Positions 44,390 through 57,332 of a stretch of 64,000 nucleotides of DNA are shown in pieces. Origin of the DNA: Rutidosis leptorrhynchoides. Lineage: Eukaryota > Streptophyta > Magnoliopsida > Asterales > Asteraceae. The stretch covers positions 3,186,001 through 3,250,000 of the forward strand of contig NC_092333.1 of the NCBI RefSeq assembly GCF_046630445.1, read 5' to 3'. Made by a program: the position numbers and the translations under genes. Numbering within the stretch: the stretch's first letter is position 1; each line of letters starts with the position of its first letter. The notes under the pieces were generated by a model, which was not told where the DNA came from, ran no database searches, and saw nothing but the letters and a program-made list of their open reading frames with translations.

Positions 44390-45424
44390 ATCTATAGGAA
44401 CATGTCCACCCGACCCCGGAACGTACCACTTTGACTTGTTACTCAATACACACAAAGCATCCATCATGGTAAACCTTTTCCCTTTGTTATTATTTTCATA
44501 GATTTGATGTGCTCGGTCTTCGACACCTTGATCGTTGTCACCGCTTCTCCAATTGTGTTTGGCTTCATTGTAAGCACCTTGAAACGCACCACGCGCTTAG
44601 TTGATGTTACGCCAGTTTGACGACAATTAGCCGTCACATCTTTGAAATCAATTTGGGTTGTTGTTAAATTCGTTGTAAATTGTAGCCCACAACGATACAT
44701 ATTTTTGTGAATTTTCCTTGCAAGAATCCTCCGACGTATCGACCCAACATTGAGCCAACCATGTTTCTTCTAGACTCGACCATTTTGTTTGATTTCTTTG
44801 ACTTGGACCTTCCTTTGAAGCTACATGACAAGGTAAACATATATTATAAATAAATATAAAAACCGTATATATGTATAAATATATATAAATATATATAAAT
44901 TGTATATATGTATAAATTTATATAAATTGTATATATGTATAAATATACATAACTATATATAACCGCATATATGTGTAAATATATAAAAACCGTATATATG
45001 TATAAATATATATAAACATATATAACGGTATATATATCAAACAAAAATATATAAAATTAAACCGAATTAACCTTGCTTCTTTTTATGTTTTCTTTTACTA
45101 CATTGCGTTTCCGAAACCGTATCTTCTTCATTTTTGTAATTGAGTTTGTGGTTGAGTTTCCGTCACCGTATATTGAGGCAACTCCATCGGATTTATCAAC
45201 AACGTCGGTGTTATGGGGCGATATTGAGCTTGTTCTAGAAGTCGTTGTTTCTCCAAATTAATTTTATGTTGTTGTTCTTGTGTTAGAGAACGATACTGAG
45301 GCGCAATGATTGGGATTTGGTAAACATTATTCGGGTTTGATGGAACACCACCCAAAAAGGTTCCCTATTGAAACCAATCGTTGTAGTCATTTGGGGTTGG
45401 CGGTCTTTGGCTAGGGTTAGACAT
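44390..45424 (-). pseudogene. Decayed SANT/Myb-like ORF of a Harbinger-type element
   Basis: The minus strand begins MSNPSQRPPTPNDYNDWFQ at 45424, meets an in-frame stop, then continues with a Gln/Pro-rich part (45128-45355: SNPNNVYQIPIIAPQYRSLT, EQQHKINLEKQRL). After a low-complexity TATATG-type stretch the SANT-like segment appears (KWSSLEETWLAQCWVDTSED near 44.8 kb), and then its later helices, partly in another frame (MMDALCVLSNKSKWYVPG). The layout is the same as the intact protein at 18840-20039. Multiple stops and frame changes make it dead. TIRs were not found. Confidence 0.55.
44840..45050. repeat. TATATGTATAAA-type minisatellite
   Basis: Loose tandem repeats of ATATATGTATAAATATATATAA-like units, with CCGTATATATG variants, lie inside the decayed SANT/Myb ORF region. 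Confidence 0.8.
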
Positions 45425-45426
45425 GG

Positions 45427-45430
<4 letters not shown>

Positions 45431-45463
<33 letters not shown>
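45431..45463. repeat. (TG)n microsatellite
   Basis: Sixteen TG dinucleotides stand in a row just upstream of the decayed ORF's start codon. Confidence 0.95.
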
Positions 45464-45466
<3 letters not shown>

Positions 45467-45535
45467 AAATGATAAAGTTAAAGGTGAGATTTTTGTTGAT
45501 GAAGATGAAGAGAATTGTATAAGCTTATATATAGA

Positions 45536-48060
45536 AATTTTCGTAGCACCATTTTCTAGTTATCTTGCGAAAATGGGTCTAATCTGCAATTGAAAATTTT
45601 GGGAAAATTATCCACAAAATTTTGCCACATGTTGTGAGGAATGTAGTGACTTCAGATATGTATTTTGCGGCCATTAATTATCATCAAAACGAAACTATAT
45701 TCTCATATATTCGCATTCAATATGAAATTTAGATACAAAAACAAAATAAAGCTATGAATCTTGAGAAATAAAAAAGAGCTAAAAATACTCAAATAAAAAA
45801 CCAAGACATTATAAAAGCAAAAACGTTTTGTAAGTAGTGGTGAGATCGTAGCCCAACATGATTCTCGATGTACCCAAATACAATATTAAATAAAAACAAG
45901 TATCATAGTGGTATTTAAACAGACACAACAATTCACATGTGAAGGTATTACTTATCCTAAGATCTAAAAGTGCAAAATTCACCTTTAAAAATAGTAAAAT
46001 GTCATTTTCCGAATCTAAACTGCTTCAATCGGGGGAAAGCCTCAAGGAAGTCTTACTCGTAGCGCCGTTTTCTAGTTATCTTGCGAAAATAGGCCTAATC
46101 TGCAATTGAAAATTTTTCGAAAAATTATCCACAAAATTTTGCCCGATTTTGTGAGGATTGTAGTGACTTCAAATATGTGTTTTGCGGCCATTAATTATCA
46201 TCAAAATGAAACTACACTCTCATATATTCGTATTCAATATGAATTTTAGAAACAAAAACAAAAATAAGGTTATGAATCTAGAGAAATAAAAAACGGCTAA
46301 AAATACTCGAACAATAAAACCAAGACGTTATAAAAGCAGCAACGTTTGGTAGCTAGTGGTGAGACATTAGCCCCAACATGATTCTCGGTGTACCTAAATA
46401 CAATATTAAATAAAAACAAGTATCATAGTGGTATTTAAACAAACACAACCATTCACATGTGAAGGTATTACTCATCATAAGATCTAAAAGTGCAAAATTC
46501 ACCTTTCAAAATAGTAAAATGTCATATTATGAATCTAAACTGCTTTGAACGGGGGAAAGCCTTAAGAAAGTCTTGCTCGTAGCGCCGTTTTCTAGTTATC
46601 TTGCGAAAATGGGCCTAATCTGCAATTGAAAATTTTTCGGAAAATTCTACACAAAATTTTGCCCGATTTTGTAGGGAATGTAGTGACTTCAAATATGTGT
46701 TTTGCGGCCATTAATTATTATCAAAACGAAACTACAGTCTCATATATTCACATTCAATATGAAATTTAGAAACAAAAACAAAATTTGGGTTATGAATGTA
46801 GAGAAATAAAAAGGCGGCTACAAATACTCAAACAATAAAACAAAGATGTTATAAAAGCAGCAACGTTTAGTAGCTAGTGGTGAGATAGTCGCCCCAACAT
46901 GATTCTCGATGTACCTAAATACAATATTAAATAAAACAAGTATCATAGTGATATTTAAACTGACACAAAAGTTCACATGTGAAAGTTTTACTTATTGTAA
47001 GATTTAAAAGTGCAAAATTTATCTTTAAAATAGTAAAATGTAATTTTCGGCATCTAAACTACTTCGAACGGAGAAAAGCCTTAAGGAAGTCCTGCTCGTA
47101 GCGCTGTTTTCTAGTTATCTTGCGAAAATGGACCTAATCTGCAATTAAAATTTTTACGGAAAATTCTACACAAAATTTTGCCCAATTTTGTGGGGAATGT
47201 AGTGATTTCAAATATGCATTTTGCTGCCATTAATTATCCTCAAAATGTAACTACACTCTCATATATTCGCATTCAATATGAAGCATTCAATATGAAACTT
47301 AGAAACAAAAACAAAAATAAGGTTATAAATCTAGAGAAATAAAAAAGCATCTAAAAATACTCGAACAATAAAATAAAGACGTTATAAAAGCAGCAACGTT
47401 TTGTATCTAGTGTTGCGATAGTAGCCCCAATATGATTCTCGATATACCGAAATACAATATTAAATAAAAACAACTATCATAGTGGTATTTAAACAAGCAC
47501 AACAGTTCACATGTGAAGGTATTACTTATCGTAAGATCTAAAAGTGCAAAATTCACCTTTAAAAATAGTAAAATGTCATTTTCAGCATCTAAAATGCTTC
47601 GAACAGGGGAAAGCCTTAAGGAAGTCTATCTCGTTGCGCCGTTTTCTAAGTATCTTGCGAAAATGGGCCTAATCTGCTATTGAAATTTTTCCGAAAAATT
47701 CTACACAAAATTTTGCCCGATTTTGCGGGGAATGTAGTGACTTCAAATATGTGTTTCGTGGCAATTATTATCATCAAAACGAAACCACACTCTCATATAT
47801 TCGCATTCAATATAACTTTTAGAAACAAAAATAAAAATAAGGTTATGAATCTTGAGAAATAAAAAAGCGGCTAAAAATACTCGAACAATAAACCAACATG
47901 TTATAAAAGTAGCAACGTTTTGAAGCTAGTGGTGAGATAGTAGCCCCAACATGATTCTCGATGTAACTAAATACAGTTTTAAATAAAAACAAGTATCATA
48001 GTGGTATTTAAACAGGCACAATAGCTCACATGTGAAGATATTACTTATCGTAAGATCTAA
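45536..48060. repeat. Satellite array, left part
   Basis: A truncated first monomer is followed by four full monomers. Using the marker GATCTAAAAGTGCAAAATT (or its GATTTAAAAG variant), monomer starts fall at 45961, 46481, 47001, 47535 and 48054: spacings 520, 520, 534 and 519 bp. The 534-bp one contains a small internal duplication (GCATTCAATATGAA). The array stops 7 bases into the fifth marker, where the gypsy element 48061-59365 has inserted. AT-rich, no gene. Confidence 0.92.
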
Positions 48061-50076
48061 TGTAAGACCCTAATTTTCATTGTACAGCAGTGTAAATAGA
48101 GTACATAAAGTGTGGGAATGATTGTGCAGTTGAACAGAAGTCAGAGACGGATCTGAGCTAGGTGCGCTCAGCGCACCCTTAATAGTGCACGTGGCGCACT
48201 GACACTGTAGCAGTGTTTCTGCTCTTTTATTCAAATATTTTTATGGGCATTTTGGTAATTGCACTTGTGGACGAGTTAAAGGCCAGTTGGTCAGTTTGTG
48301 GAGTATCATTAACTCCATTATCAACAACCTTATCCATATCACTTTAATTTTAGAGAGAGAGTGTGATTCTTGAGAGAGAAAGCTTAAATCCAAGAGGAAG
48401 AAGTTGTTCTCGGGCCAAAGTGCGGGTATTAAAGTCGTTCATCTACTCGTTAGCTACGTTGTGGTTGTAGTGGTAAGCTCCAATCTTGTTTTCCTTACTT
48501 TGATTTTTTGTATGGTTAGGGTTTGGGTAAACTAAGAATATAAAACCCATATTTGTTGATTTTGGGTGTTCTTGGGTAAGATGGAGTCATGAAGACTCAA
48601 TGGTAACTAACCTAGGGTTTCAAAGTGTTAATTGATGTTTATGAGTCCTAAATGGTTAGTTAATTACTAGCACACCTAGCTAATTGGTAAATGGGTGTTA
48701 GTTGGGCTAGTGGATGACCCGAAATGGGTGTGTTGACTTTAAATGAGTCAAAGGGGTTAATGATTGACCTAGTTGGGGATTGTGGGTATGAATTACCTTA
48801 ATTAGGTTATAGTTAGTGTTGTTGGGCCTTAACCACTAGCTTTTAAGTGATTAATGGTGGTCTTGACCCTTAAGGGTGGTTTTGGTGAAAATGGGGCATT
48901 TAATGCATTTAAGTCATTAAATGCACTTGAGTGAGTTGTTGGTGTTTAGTCCAACAAGTTTGTTTGTTGATTGAGTACTTATTGTATTAGGTACTCGGCT
49001 TTGAAGCATTCGGAAGTATAAAATCATCACCAAATCGTTGAGGTGAGTGGAATAATTATATATGTATGTATATGATTTATTTACTCGTGGGGTATGGGTT
49101 AAAGTTCGATGTTGACGATACCATATCCTAGAGTATATTGTTGGTTCGTTTTGATGAGGGTTTAAGTTCGATGTTGACGATACCTCATGTATGGATTTAA
49201 AGTTCGATGTTGACGAAGCCATACCGCTATTGTAGTGAAATTCGATTAGGGTTTAAGTTTGATGTTGACGATACCTCATAGGTGGGTTTAAGTTCGATGT
49301 TGACGATACCACATTTATTGGGACGAATGGGAATTAAGTTCGATGTTGACGATACCATTCATTGAGCTAGCCTTGGGATTCGAATACTAATGGATGTTGT
49401 GAACATCAATGTTTATGTATTGTGTTGTAACACATTGTATTGTTGCGTTATATGATATTGTTATACTAGCTTGTGTCATCGAGGACTTAGCGTTATACAT
49501 TATAAAGGTATGCTAATTATGTTGCTAGTATGCATACGGATTTGTTGTAAGTGTTTGCAAGTAAGTAAGTTATATATGTATATGTATAATTATTGCATTC
49601 ACTAAGCTTTAGTTTACCCTCTCGTTGTTTATCTTTTTATAGGCTTGGGCGTTGACAAGGGTAAGGGCGTACGGTTGGATTAGAGATTCCCGCTTGTTTG
49701 ATAGGGGACACTTTTGGATGTGATAGCTTTTGGAGTTTGACCGAGATTTGGGTAGTTTAACCCCAAACACCATGCTCTTAGTGTCGTTTGGAATTTAAAC
49801 TAATGTGGTCGAAACTCGTGTTTTGTATGCAACTCGTAAAACAGCCGATGTAGGCCCCGTTTTGTAAAACTCATTTTATTATTGAATCGTGTGAGTTTTA
49901 ATTATCATGACATGTTGTGAAAAGTGTTTCGTCTAAATATGTCGGGAAGTGGGAGATCTTTATTTGAAAAATTGCAAAACCGGACAGAACTGAAAACAGG
50001 GTGCGCGGCGCACTCCACTGTAAAAAAAAAAAATTTGTTTCGCGTATTTGGTTGGTTATTGGTTTGGGTTGTTACA
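48061..50076 (+). repeat. 5' LTR of gypsy element 2
   Basis: This 2016-bp LTR carries GC-rich hairpin sequence near its start (GGTGCGCTCAGCGCACC at about 48160) and a GTGCGCGGCGCAC motif near its end. Six copies of the short repeat described at 49093-49358 lie in its middle. It matches 57333-59365. Confidence 0.92.
49093..49358 (+). repeat. Six-copy short repeat within the 5' LTR
   Basis: AAGTTCGATGTTGACGATAC, or a close variant, occurs at about 49095, 49165, 49201, 49252, 49290 and 49336. Each copy is usually preceded by GGGTT or GGGAAT and followed by CTCAT or CATAT. Spacing varies from 36 to 70 bp, so this is a set of dispersed elements and not a simple tandem array. A repeated enhancer-like block is one possible reading. 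Confidence 0.85.
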
Positions 50077-50078
50077 AG

Positions 50079-50090
50079 TGGTATCAGAGC
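50079..50090 (+). other. Primer-binding site of gypsy element 2
   Basis: TGGTATCAGAGC, two bases after the 5' LTR, is the standard site for initiator methionine tRNA in plant gypsy and copia elements. Confidence 0.92.
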
Positions 50091-50388
50091 ATGGTCTAAG
50101 GGATTTAGGCAACTTGAGATAGGTGCCTAGACTTAGACTTATTTGTGTATGCGCTTTATGCGGGACTTGTAGGAGACGGGTCGGACCGGGAGTTGATTAG
50201 TGCTTAGATTTATTTGAATTAACCTTGCACTAATTATTTTGTGTTGTTTTAGCGATCATCAAGCGAGATAGGCATTGTACTAGCAAGTTAATGCGACGTG
50301 CTCGCGTAACAATGATTAGCTACCATTGTTAAGGGTTCAAATCGTGTCAAACAAGCGATGTACGACGATTGTTGAGCAAGATGGGGTA

Positions 50389-52784
50389 TGTAGCGACCCG
50401 ACCAAATCGTCATTGACGGCGCCGTCTACTCAGGTCCCGTTACGTGGTCATAAGTCTTTAAAACAACGTTTGACCAAAAGATATGTCGCATTCATTTCAA
50501 ATGTAAAGGTTGTTCAAGTTTTACAAGAATAGTTCCACCACAAGTTACGATACCAAGTTTTAAGTACAAATGAAACTTATGCGACACAATTTAAAAGTAT
50601 CCAAAAGACGCTCCATGTATGCATGTATACTCGACATCCAATGCAAGTATCAAAATAATGAGCGGAAGCATGTATCATGTATCGTTCAAGGACCTGAGAA
50701 AAACATAGAAATCTGTCAACGAAAACGTTGGTGAAATCATAGGTTTAAGTAAGTAAGTACAAGTGAACCACAAGATTTGCATCAATGAAATAATAGTAAT
50801 ACATTCCAAAAGTTTGTTTCACGAGCACCCAATTATCAATGCTTAACATTTCCTTCCATTGAACCCCATCACTTAGTGCTAGAACATACACTGTTTCTCG
50901 AAAATATATTTCATTCGTAAACGGTAGCGAACCATTTGAATGAGGGTTTGTCAAACCCATATGGATCCATACAACATAAGTTCTCGCTTACACCCGGCAA
51001 GTGTAACTAATGATAATCGAATTGAGGATTTTGTTCTAAACTCGTATGTAGAATGTTTGTTTTCCTGTACTTGTGTTCACTTAGTAAAAGAAATGTTTAT
51101 GTTTTCTCATCCCAAATGTAAGTTCAAAAAGAGTAAAAGTGGGACTATGATCTCACCTTGAGTGCACTAGTAGTAAAGTACTTCGACAAGTAAACGTGTG
51201 CAAAGAACAATGCTAGTCTTGACCTAAACAATAGGTTGTATCAATAACGGTAAACACGATAGGTCAAAGATGTTCAATTAGTCCTATGGCTCGTTACGAC
51301 TCAATAATGTAGCATGTGAATCAAGTTGTCATGTTTCATGCAAGATACAAGTATAAAAGCATGTTAGAACGATTGCACAACCATTTGGTTAAGTTTGATT
51401 AAAAGTCAAACTTGGTCAAAGTCAAAGTCAACGGGGTCGGGTCGGGTATCCGACAATTTTTCTAAGTTATATAATCATATATGAGCATGTTGGCCAAGTT
51501 TCATGTTAATCGGAGGTCTAGAACATGCCAAACATTTTTCGTCAAAAGGTCAAGCAAACAGCCAGTTTTAGGCAAACGGGACGGCGTCCCAAGTTGCTAG
51601 ACGGCGCCCCAAAATGAAGGTTGGGACGGCGTCCCAAGTTGCTAGACGGCGTCCCAAAATGAAGGTTGGGACGGCGTCCCAAGTTGCTAGACGGCGTCCC
51701 AAAATGAAGGTTGGGACGGCGTCCTGAGTTTCTGGACGGCGTCCTGGTTGGTTTGCAGGCCCTGTTTGCTGCAACTCTAAGTGCACGAACCAACAATCAA
51801 ACCAACCCAAATTACAAACCGCAAACAATTAGAACATGTATTTTATATCACCGGAAAGGTAATTTGACGAGGAAAACACCTAGACACATTTCATCAAGCA
51901 ATTCAACACTTACACACCCCAAAACCGCATTTAAACGTCCATAATCAAGGTTCAAGTTCCAAATATGCATTTCATGATTCGGGCAACCAATTTACATGTA
52001 TGATATGCCGTTTCGAAGGTAATCATACACACATTGCAACAAAATTCTTATCTACAATATTTCATAGCATTTGGTGCATCAAAAGTTCATCTAAAGCTTA
52101 TCAAACCCTAATCCAAGTTCACAAAATCACTAATCATGTTCTTGGAGTTTCCTTAATCAACCTATACATCAAAACGAAGCTAATGATACTAGGAACACAA
52201 TTAGAACATGAACTTTTAACATCTAACAACATATGATCATCCAAAATTCAAGAACAACACACCAAAATTCAAGTTCATGCTAGTTACACTAAAACAACGA
52301 GATCGAGCATACAAATTACATACACGACATCACAATGAGCCATAGACACTAACTAACACCATTTCAAGTCAAAAACACGAATTTAGAGAATTCTAGAGTT
52401 TTAGAAATGTTACCCAAACGAGATGAAGTTGGTACCAAAATGAAGAGGATGAAGAGAGGATCACGAATATGTAATTTATTTTGTTGTAAGCCTCCTAGAT
52501 CGGATTTAGATGATGATTGAATGAATTTTGTAAATGGGTGTGTGTTCTTGCTAGAGAGAAAGAGAGAGGTGGAGATGATAATGAATGGGTGAAAGGGGTT
52601 TGACCCTTTGACCTAGTCAAGGGTTTGATCCCTTGTCAAGTTTAGTCCCTCAACTTTCGTTCGGGTGCGTGAATTACCTAAACGAGATAATTTAAAACGC
52701 TTATCAATGGGAGATGTTATAAACATATAACGGACTTTATATTAGTATAACGGAAAAGTAAATGGAAAAAGGCGGGATGTTACA
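50389..52784 (+). mobile_element. Solo LTR nested in gypsy element 2
   Basis: A 2396-bp insertion starts TGTAGCGACCCGACC and ends GGCGGGATGTTACA, with TG...CA ends. It contains no coding region and lies in the leader of gypsy element 2. By analogy with the LTR ends of the young chromovirus it reads on the plus strand. Flanks (GGGTA on the left, GTGTG on the right) do not match as a 5-bp duplication, so either the duplication has decayed or the copy arose by recombination between copies. The same LTR family makes up the foldback insertion at 41880-42906. Confidence 0.7.
51578..51755. repeat. 45-bp tandem repeat with palindromes in the solo LTR
   Basis: Four copies with a 45-bp period start at 51578, 51623, 51668 and 51713. 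The first three carry the 13-bp palindrome GGGACGGCGTCCC. Each also has a second half-site (GACGGCGTCCC or GACGGCGCCCC) and the linker AAAATGAAGGTT. The last copy has drifted. Confidence 0.92.
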
Positions 52785-52856
52785 GTGTGGTGTAGATGTA
52801 TATACATATGTGTTAAGTCCTTTCGTTTTGTTGCTTAATTTACTTCGTTTTATAGA

Positions 52857-55800
52857 ATGAAGATGAGAAATGGACACGATACCAATGACGGAAGTACGAG
52901 TGAGGACGTTGAACTCACGGCCAAGGTCGAGGCCATCTTTAAAAGGCTAAAAAAGGATTTTCTTGACGATGTTCGAAAGGTTTTCCAAGAGTCGGTTGAT
53001 GGACAAGTGACCGAAATGATAAATGAACGAATGAAAGCCGCAATAGAGGAGGCTTTGGAAGCTAGAAACATTTATCCTCGAGGCGAAGGGGGTGAAGGTA
53101 ATGGTGGGGGTGGAAGGCGGGACTTCCACTACAGAAATTTCAAGGATACTCAACCTCCGATGTTTAATGGGGTGAGGGATCCATTGAAAAGCACTTGTTA
53201 GATTTCCGATATCGAGGGAGCTTTCCATACCGCGGAATGTCCTCCCGAGAAGAAGACGAGGTATGGGTCTAGCATGTTGCGCGAAGAAGGCAAGTTGTGG
53301 TGGGATGATAAAATCAAATTATATGGTGAAGAGCAATGCATGAGCTTGACATGGGAGGAGTTTAAGAAGGAATTTTTCCAAGAATACCGAACTTCTTCCG
53401 ATCTTGATAGAATCCGGGACGAGTTGCACAAATTGCAACAAGGTTCAATGGACTTGGTCACTCTCAAGTCTACCTTCTTAGCAAAGACTCGTTTTTGTCC
53501 GGAATATGTTGGTGACGATCACAAGCTAATGAAAGATTTCTACCGTACCATGAATGGTGAGTATAAGGGTAAGATTAGTCGAGGAGCGGCTAAGTCTTTT
53601 GAAGAGTTATTTGAATTGGCTCGGGGTTTTGAGCCGGAGGTTCCAAGAAAAAGCGATTTCACTTTTTCTAAAAGAAAGTTTGAAGGTTCTAGTCAATCTA
53701 ACTTTTCCAACAAGAAGAACAAGAACAAGAAGGGTTCCGAAAGTGTAAATAGTGTGAAGAAGGGAGGTTTCGGGAACTTTATCCCTACTTGCTACAATTG
53801 TGGGGTACGAGGTCATTTGGCTCGGGATTGTACAAAGCCTCCTTCAACAAACAAGCTCACTTGTTTTAATTGCAACAAAGAAGGACACCGAAAGTCGGAG
53901 TGCCCCGCCTTGAACACCGATCATGTTAAACGGTTGGAGAAAGCGGCGGGCACGGCTAAGGGTCGCAACTATTTGATGATGAATGAGGAGGCCAAGCAAT
54001 CCAACGAAGTCGTTTCAGGTACTTTCATGGTTAACTCTAATCCGGCACGAATCCTATTTGATAGTGGTGCCAATTTATCGTTTGTTTCTCCAAGATTTGT
54101 GCCTAAGTTAAATAAACTACTAGTTAAGTTAAGTTGTCCGGTAGAAGTTGAAATAGCGGATGGCAAGACGGCGCTAGTGGTTGATGTGTGTAAAAATTGT
54201 AACGTTGTGTTTGGTGCCGAAAATTTTAAAATCGATCTCATTCCGATGACTTTGGGTGATTTTGATATCGTCGTTGGTATAGATTGGCTCGATCATAATA
54301 GAGCCGATATTGCATGCCATGATAAGTTTATTCGGGTAAAAAACCCCAAGTGGGGGAGAGTTAATTATTCACGGTGATAAACGAAGAAGACTTGTGCCGA
54401 TATGCACTTTTGCACGGGCACGTCGTTTCCTTGTTAGTGGTGGCATGGCTTTTCTAGCCCATGTTGTTGATACTCGAGATGAGCCACCCTCCATTCGTGA
54501 AATTCCGGTGGTAAATGAGTTTGAAGACGTTTTTACGGATGAGTTACCGGGTGTTCCGGCGGAACGACAAGTTGAATTTCGCATTGAGTTGGTTCCGGGA
54601 GCTACTCCCATTGCTAAAACTCCTTATCGTTTAGCGCCGACGGAAATGCAAGAGTTGTTAAATCAAACCCAAGAGCTACTTGAAAAGGGTTTTATCCGAC
54701 CGAGTGCTTCGCCTTGGGGCGCTCCGGTTTTATTCGTAAAGAAGAAAGATGGTAGCATGCGGATGTGCATCGATTATCGGGAGTTGAACAAAGTGACGAT
54801 GAAGAATCGTTATCCTTTGCCTAGGATCGACAATTTGTTTGACCAACTCCAAGGTGCAACGTATTTCTTCAAAATTGACCTACGGTCCGGCTATCACCAA
54901 ATGTGGGTTCGGGAGGAAGATATCGAGAAAACGGCTTTTCGAACGCGTTATGGGCATTTTGAGTTTGTGGTAATGCCTTTTGGTCTTACGAATGCACCGG
55001 CGTCATTCATGGATCTTATGAACCGAGTGTGTCAACCTATGTTGGACAAGTCGGTAATTGTGTTCATTGACGACATACTTGTCTATTCGAAGAGTATGAA
55101 GGAACATGAACATCATTTGCGGAGTGTGTTAAAGACGTTGCGGAAGGAGAAGTTATATGCTAAATTCTCCAAATGTGAATTTTGGCTAAGGGAAGTTCAA
55201 TTCCTTGGCCACATCGTGAACAAAGATGGTAAAGAGTTGTGGGCGACCGACTACGCCTACGGAAATCCGAAGTTTTCTTGGATTGGTCGGTTATTATCGT
55301 TGGTTTATCCAAGACTTTTCTAAGATCGCTTCTCCATTGACGAAATTGACAAGAAAGAGCGCAAGATTTAATTGGGAGAACGAGCAAGAAATTGCTTTTC
55401 AATTGTTAAAAGAGAAGTTATGTCAAGCTCCAGTGTTAGTGTTGCCGGAAGGTGTGGAAGACATGACGATTTATTGTGATGCTTCTTTAAATGGGCTCGG
55501 GTGTGTTCTAATGCAAAGGGGTAAAGTCATCGCTTATGCCTCTCGACAATTAAAGGAACACGAAACGAGATATCCGACTCATGATCTTGAGTTGGCGGCG
55601 GTTGTTCATGCGTTGAAAATTTGGCTCCATTACTTGTATGGTGTCAAGTGTACGATTTATTCGGATCACAAGAGTTTGAAACATCTTTTTGATCAAAGAG
55701 ATTTGAATTATTGTCAACGTAGATGGATGGATGTGGTGAAAGATTATGATTGTGAAATACTTTATCATTCGGGCAAGGCGAATATGGTCGCGGATGCGTT

Positions 55801-57320
55801 AAGTCGAAAGAGTCACCACCCGACGTTACGATTAGGATTGTTACGTATGATTATTACTAACGATTTTCTTGAAAAACTTGGTGTGATTCAAATTGAAGCT
55901 TACGTTCACAACAAGCATGCAGAACGAATTGTGGGGCAATCGGAATTCATTACTATGGGTTCGCGTGGTTTGTTGTCTTTTCAAGGAAGAGTGTGGGTGC
56001 CTAAGATGGGGGATTATCGACGAGTGCTACTTGATGAAGCACATAAGTCAAAGTATTCCATTCATCCAGGCGTGACAAAAATGTATCTTGATTTGAGAAA
56101 GGATTATTGGTGGCCGGGCATGAAACGTGATGTTATTAGGTATGTTGAGCAATGTGTCACGTGTTTGCAAGTTAAAGCCGAACACCAAAAGCCGTATGGT
56201 AAGTTACAACCGTTGAAAATTCCGAAATGGAAATGGGAGCATATTACCATGAATTTCATTACAAAATTACCAAAGACGGCGAGAACCCAATTTGATTCGA
56301 TTTGGGTGATAGTTGATCGATTGACGAAAAGCGCCTTGTTTCTTCCCATTCGGGAAGCGATATCATCGGAAACTTTGGCTAAATTATTTATCAAAGAGGT
56401 AGTCACTCGACATGGGGTTCCTATATCTATTATTTCGGATCGAGATACCCGTTTGACATCTCGGTTTTGGGAAAAGTTTCACGAAGATATGGGTACACAA
56501 TTGAAATTGAGCACGGCGTATCATCCTCAAACGGACAGTCAAACCGAATGTACGAATCAGACTTTGGAGGATATGTTATTGGTGTGTATTATTGATTTCG
56601 GTGGTAGTTGGGATGAGCACTTACCTTTGGTGGAATTCACGTACAATAATAGTTATCATACTAGTATCGGGATGCCACCTTATGAGATGCTTTATGGGTG
56701 AAGGTGTCGAACTCCGATTTGTTGGGGTGAGATTGGTCAAAAAGAAATCGGGAGTACCGATTTGGTCTTAGAAACGAATAGCAAGATTGATATGATTCGG
56801 AATCATTTGAAAAAGGCTCAAGATAGGTAAAAGTCGTATGCCGACAAGCGTAGACGAATGATCAAATTTCAAGAAGGTGACATGGTGATGCTTAAGGTTT
56901 CGCCATGGAAAGGTGTTATTCGGTTTCGAAAATGGGGAAAGTTAGCTCCTCGATTTATTGGGCCATTTAAGGTTTTAGCTCGTGTCGGTGAAGTCGCGTA
57001 TTGTTTGGAATTACCCGAAGAGCTTGCGGGGATCCATAATACATTTCATGTTTCTCATCTCCGTAAGTGTCTTGCGGATGATTCATCGTGGGTACCATTA
57101 GACGAGATTGAGCTAAACAATAAGTTAGAGTATATTGAGGAGCCGATTGCCATACTCGATGAGAAGGTCAAAAGGTTGAGACAAAAAAAGGTTAGGACTT
57201 TTAAAATTCAATGGCGTCGTAGTAAAGGTTCCGAGTTTACTTGGGAGCCCGAAGAATTCGTGTTGGTTTATCTTCCCTCTTGTCATGCGGCTTGGATCGC
57301 GAGGACGCGCTCCGATTCAA
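52857..57320 (+). pseudogene. Gag-Pol region of gypsy element 2 (fossil)
   Basis: The region carries the whole set of Ty3/gypsy parts, in broken form. Gag lies at about 52.86-53.75 kb (WEEFKKEFFQEYRT). Two CCHC zinc knuckles are at about 53.79-53.91 kb (CYNCGVRGHLARDC and CFNCNKEGHRKSEC). A protease with FDSGAN is near 54.06 kb. Reverse transcriptase lies at about 54.5-55.3 kb ([19 protein letters not shown]). RNase H lies at about 55.4-55.8 kb (YCDASLNGLGC, YSDHKSLKHLF). Integrase lies at about 55.9-56.8 kb (an HHCC finger, [18 protein letters not shown]). A chromodomain-like end is at about 57.17-57.27 kb (FKIQWRRSKGSEFTWEPEEF). The chromodomain-like tail places it with the chromoviruses. 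About half a dozen breaks; not functional. Confidence 0.88.
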
Positions 57321-57332
57321 GTGGGAGAGAGT
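57318..57332 (+). other. Polypurine tract of gypsy element 2
   Basis: AAGTGGGAGAGAG directly precedes the 3' LTR and is a good purine tract for priming plus-strand synthesis. Confidence 0.8.

Noticed and set aside
44844-45044. 66-aa Tyr/Ile-rich frame
   Set aside because: It is a translation of the TATATG minisatellite.
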